Of a DNA stretch of 64,000 nucleotides, positions 62,712 to 64,000 are shown piece by piece. Below the pieces are notes generated by a model. The model was not told the DNA's origin. It worked only from the letters and a program-made list of their open reading frames with translations, and searched no databases. The DNA is from Aurantiochytrium sp. KH105 (lineage: Eukaryota; Sar; Bigyra; Thraustochytrida; Thraustochytriidae): assembly GCA_003116975.1 (NCBI GenBank), contig BGKB01000028.1:434001-498000 (forward strand), written 5' to 3'. Position 1 is the stretch's first letter; each line of letters opens with the position of its first letter. The position numbers and the translations under genes are program-made.

Positions 62712-63448
62712 CGCGTAGCATCTATTTTATTTCAAATTTTAACTCGCAGAAACGATCTCGTTCTCCTTTTCGCCTTGTCAGCTGCTGCTTATTGCCAACG
62801 GGACGCTCGATATTCTTCTTGAGCGGCTCGATGACCTTTTTCATTTTTTCGCACGCATTGCGCAGCAGCGCCGTCGTGATCGTTTTGTTGCAAATGAATG
62901 TGGACACGTTGATGATTTCCCTCGCTGTCAGTCGCCGTGTCTACATCACATTCGGTAATGTTGTCCTCAGCGCTGTCCTTTATCACCAAACATTTTGGCC
63001 TGTCATGCATGTCACCCATGCGAGTCACAAACACACACACCTGCAGCCTCCCTGTCAGTCTGCATGTTGACTGACTGACAGTGACACGGTCGCCAGCCAT
63101 CTTCCACACCAGGCCCCTGGACAACACCCGACTCGGGGCCACTGCGGTAGTTTCCGCTCCATTGCTTTGCTTGCTTGCTCGCTTGCTTATACCAATGTGT
63201 ATAGAATTGCACGAACCAGCCATACTACTACATTGCAGAGCCAGTGAGATGCAATGCAATGAATTGCACTGCAAAGCAATCTTCGAACGCGCGAGAGCGA
63301 ATCAAGGGCTGCGCGACTGGCGTCCGAGGAGCGCAAGGAGACTGCGCAAAGCCACGCCACACGCGGGCACGCGGAGACCTCGACCAAGCGAGCAGGTGTC
63401 TGACGCAGCGAAAGGGCGAAGCAGCTTGTGCGACAAAGAATCGGGAGG
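62712..63448. other. Intergenic region before cathepsin Z-like gene, with a candidate leftward ORF
   Basis: 737 bp. The leftward frame ending at 62722 (TAG) encodes about 70 uninterrupted residues with ordered-looking sequence (LTAREIINVSTFICNKTITT) but no ATG-initiated full gene. It may be the last exon of a spliced gene, a relic, or chance. Also present are an 8-bp inverted repeat CTGTCAGT/ACTGACAG (63051-63080) and a TGCAATGCAATG-type run near 63250. Confidence 0.45.
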
Positions 63449-64000
63449 ATGAGCGCCTCCAGGGTTGTGCTCGTGGTCCTGGCAGCGTTCATGGCGGCGC
63501 TCGCCGGGGCTTCAGCTCCGGAGGCCATGGACTGGCGCGCGACGGAGCACGGCAACCTGGTGACGGCTGTGCGGAACTTTGAGGGCCTCGCGGGCCGACG
63601 ATGCGGTCACGTCGGAGGCATCTGGGCGGCCACGGCCATGGTCGCAGATCGCCTGGCGATCCTGCAGCCCACCAAGGTCAAGGTCCAGCTCTCGAACCAG
63701 GTCCTTCTCAACTGCCTCGATGGCGACGCGTGCGAAAACGGCAAAGGCATGATCGCCTCTGCCCTTGAGTACATCCAGGAGAACAAGGGCGTTCCCGATC
63801 GCACTTGCATGGCCTACGTCGGCGAGAAGCAAAAGTGCTCTCGCTTTAACACTTGCCTCAACTGCATCCCTGTCCCCGAAGTCAAGTGCGAGCCCCGTGC
63901 CGAGTTCTTCCGGTACCCTATCTCCTCCTACGAGGAGGTCCCCGTTGAGGCTGCGGCGATTCGCGCCGAGGTCGCCGCCAACGGGCCCATTGCCTGCGCC
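63449..64000 (+). CDS. Cathepsin Z/X-like papain-family protein, 3' end outside window, catalytic Cys missing
   Basis: 184 residues are visible from ATG 63449 and the frame is open at the window end. A signal peptide (about 1-23, VVLVVLAAFMAALAGASA) is followed almost at once by the mature-type start MDWRATEHGNLVTAVRN, so the propeptide is absent or very short, as in cathepsin Z. Family landmarks include AMVADRLAI, LSNQVLLNCLDGDACENG, GVPDRTCMAY, CSRFNTCLNC and IRAEVAANGPIACA. The catalytic block that should read CGSCW is RCGHVGGIWAA: tryptophan is kept but the nucleophile Cys position is Ile. It would then be a secreted or lysosomal pseudopeptidase, unless this is a sequencing or assembly error. 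The catalytic His and Asn lie beyond the window. Confidence 0.85.
   Translation, partial: MSASRVVLVVLAAFMAALAGASAPEAMDWRATEHGNLVTAVRNFEGLAGRRCGHVGGIWAATAMVADRLAILQPTKVKVQLSNQVLLNCLDGDACENGKGMIASALEYIQENKGVPDRTCMAYVGEKQKCSRFNTCLNCIPVPEVKCEPRAEFFRYPISSYEEVPVEAAAIRAEVAANGPIACA

Noticed and set aside
63051-63080. Inverted repeat CTGTCAGT...ACTGACAG as a terminator-type hairpin
   Set aside because: It lies upstream of a gene in a eukaryote, has a long loop and no following T-run; kept only as a minor note.
1-64000. CRISPR arrays, insertion sequences, retroelement genes, tRNA or rRNA genes
   Set aside because: No regularly spaced repeats with unique spacers, no transposase, integrase or reverse-transcriptase motifs, and no T-loop/anticodon arrangement or rRNA sequence I could recognise in intergenic DNA. 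A tRNAscan/Infernal run would be decisive.

Overview
This is a eukaryotic nuclear DNA window with about 22 long, uninterrupted protein genes, both strands used, and no intron needed in any of them (one reading frame runs 14.7 kb). Gene content (a giant HECT ligase, ADAT3, UBE2J, ZNF598/Hel2, neuferricin, a CFAP20-type protein, a plant-type LRR protein), moderately high GC and near-absent introns fit a labyrinthulomycete/thraustochytrid-like stramenopile. That assignment is an inference from style, not a database match. In many cases the longest open frame begins at a non-ATG codon, so I placed starts at the first plausible in-frame ATG.

Layout. 0-8 kb: a TPR protein and, convergent to it, an armadillo-like/TKL kinase. 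8-16 kb: a type II membrane protein with two lectin-like domains and three novel C-terminal repeats, an acidic nuclear-type protein and a GPI-type LRR protein. 16-26 kb: a small coiled-coil ORF 42 bp ahead of ADAT3, a Nei/Fpg glycosylase with SAP domains, an F-box/ankyrin protein and a C2HC zinc-finger/CAP-Gly protein. 26-35 kb: UBE2J, a TPR/SGNH-like protein, a neuferricin-TPR fusion and a degenerate iron-ADH-fold protein. 35-50 kb: one 4911-residue membrane-anchored ankyrin/UBR-box/PCMT-like/HECT protein. 51-64 kb: a zinc/cadmium P1B-ATPase, a CFAP20-domain protein, a KCTD/BTB protein, a small membrane RING protein, ZNF598/Hel2, a ChrR-like cupin of bacterial type and the start of a cathepsin Z-like protein that lacks the catalytic cysteine.

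Functional themes. At least six genes belong to ubiquitin signalling or protein quality control (UBE2J, HECT, Hel2/ZNF598, a RING protein, F-box, KCTD). Four proteins of familiar enzyme folds have lost active-site residues (SGNH-like, Fe-ADH-like and cathepsin Z-like, plus ADAT3, where this is normal for the family). Intergenic DNA is rich in tetranucleotide microsatellites, typically in 5' flanks, and holds several palindromes and local duplications that look regulatory. The most unusual are a 166-bp tandem duplication in the P1B-ATPase upstream region, paired palindromes at 8314-8342, and twin 20-bp hairpin repeats at 16567-16606. I found no CRISPR arrays, transposons, rRNA or convincing tRNA genes.
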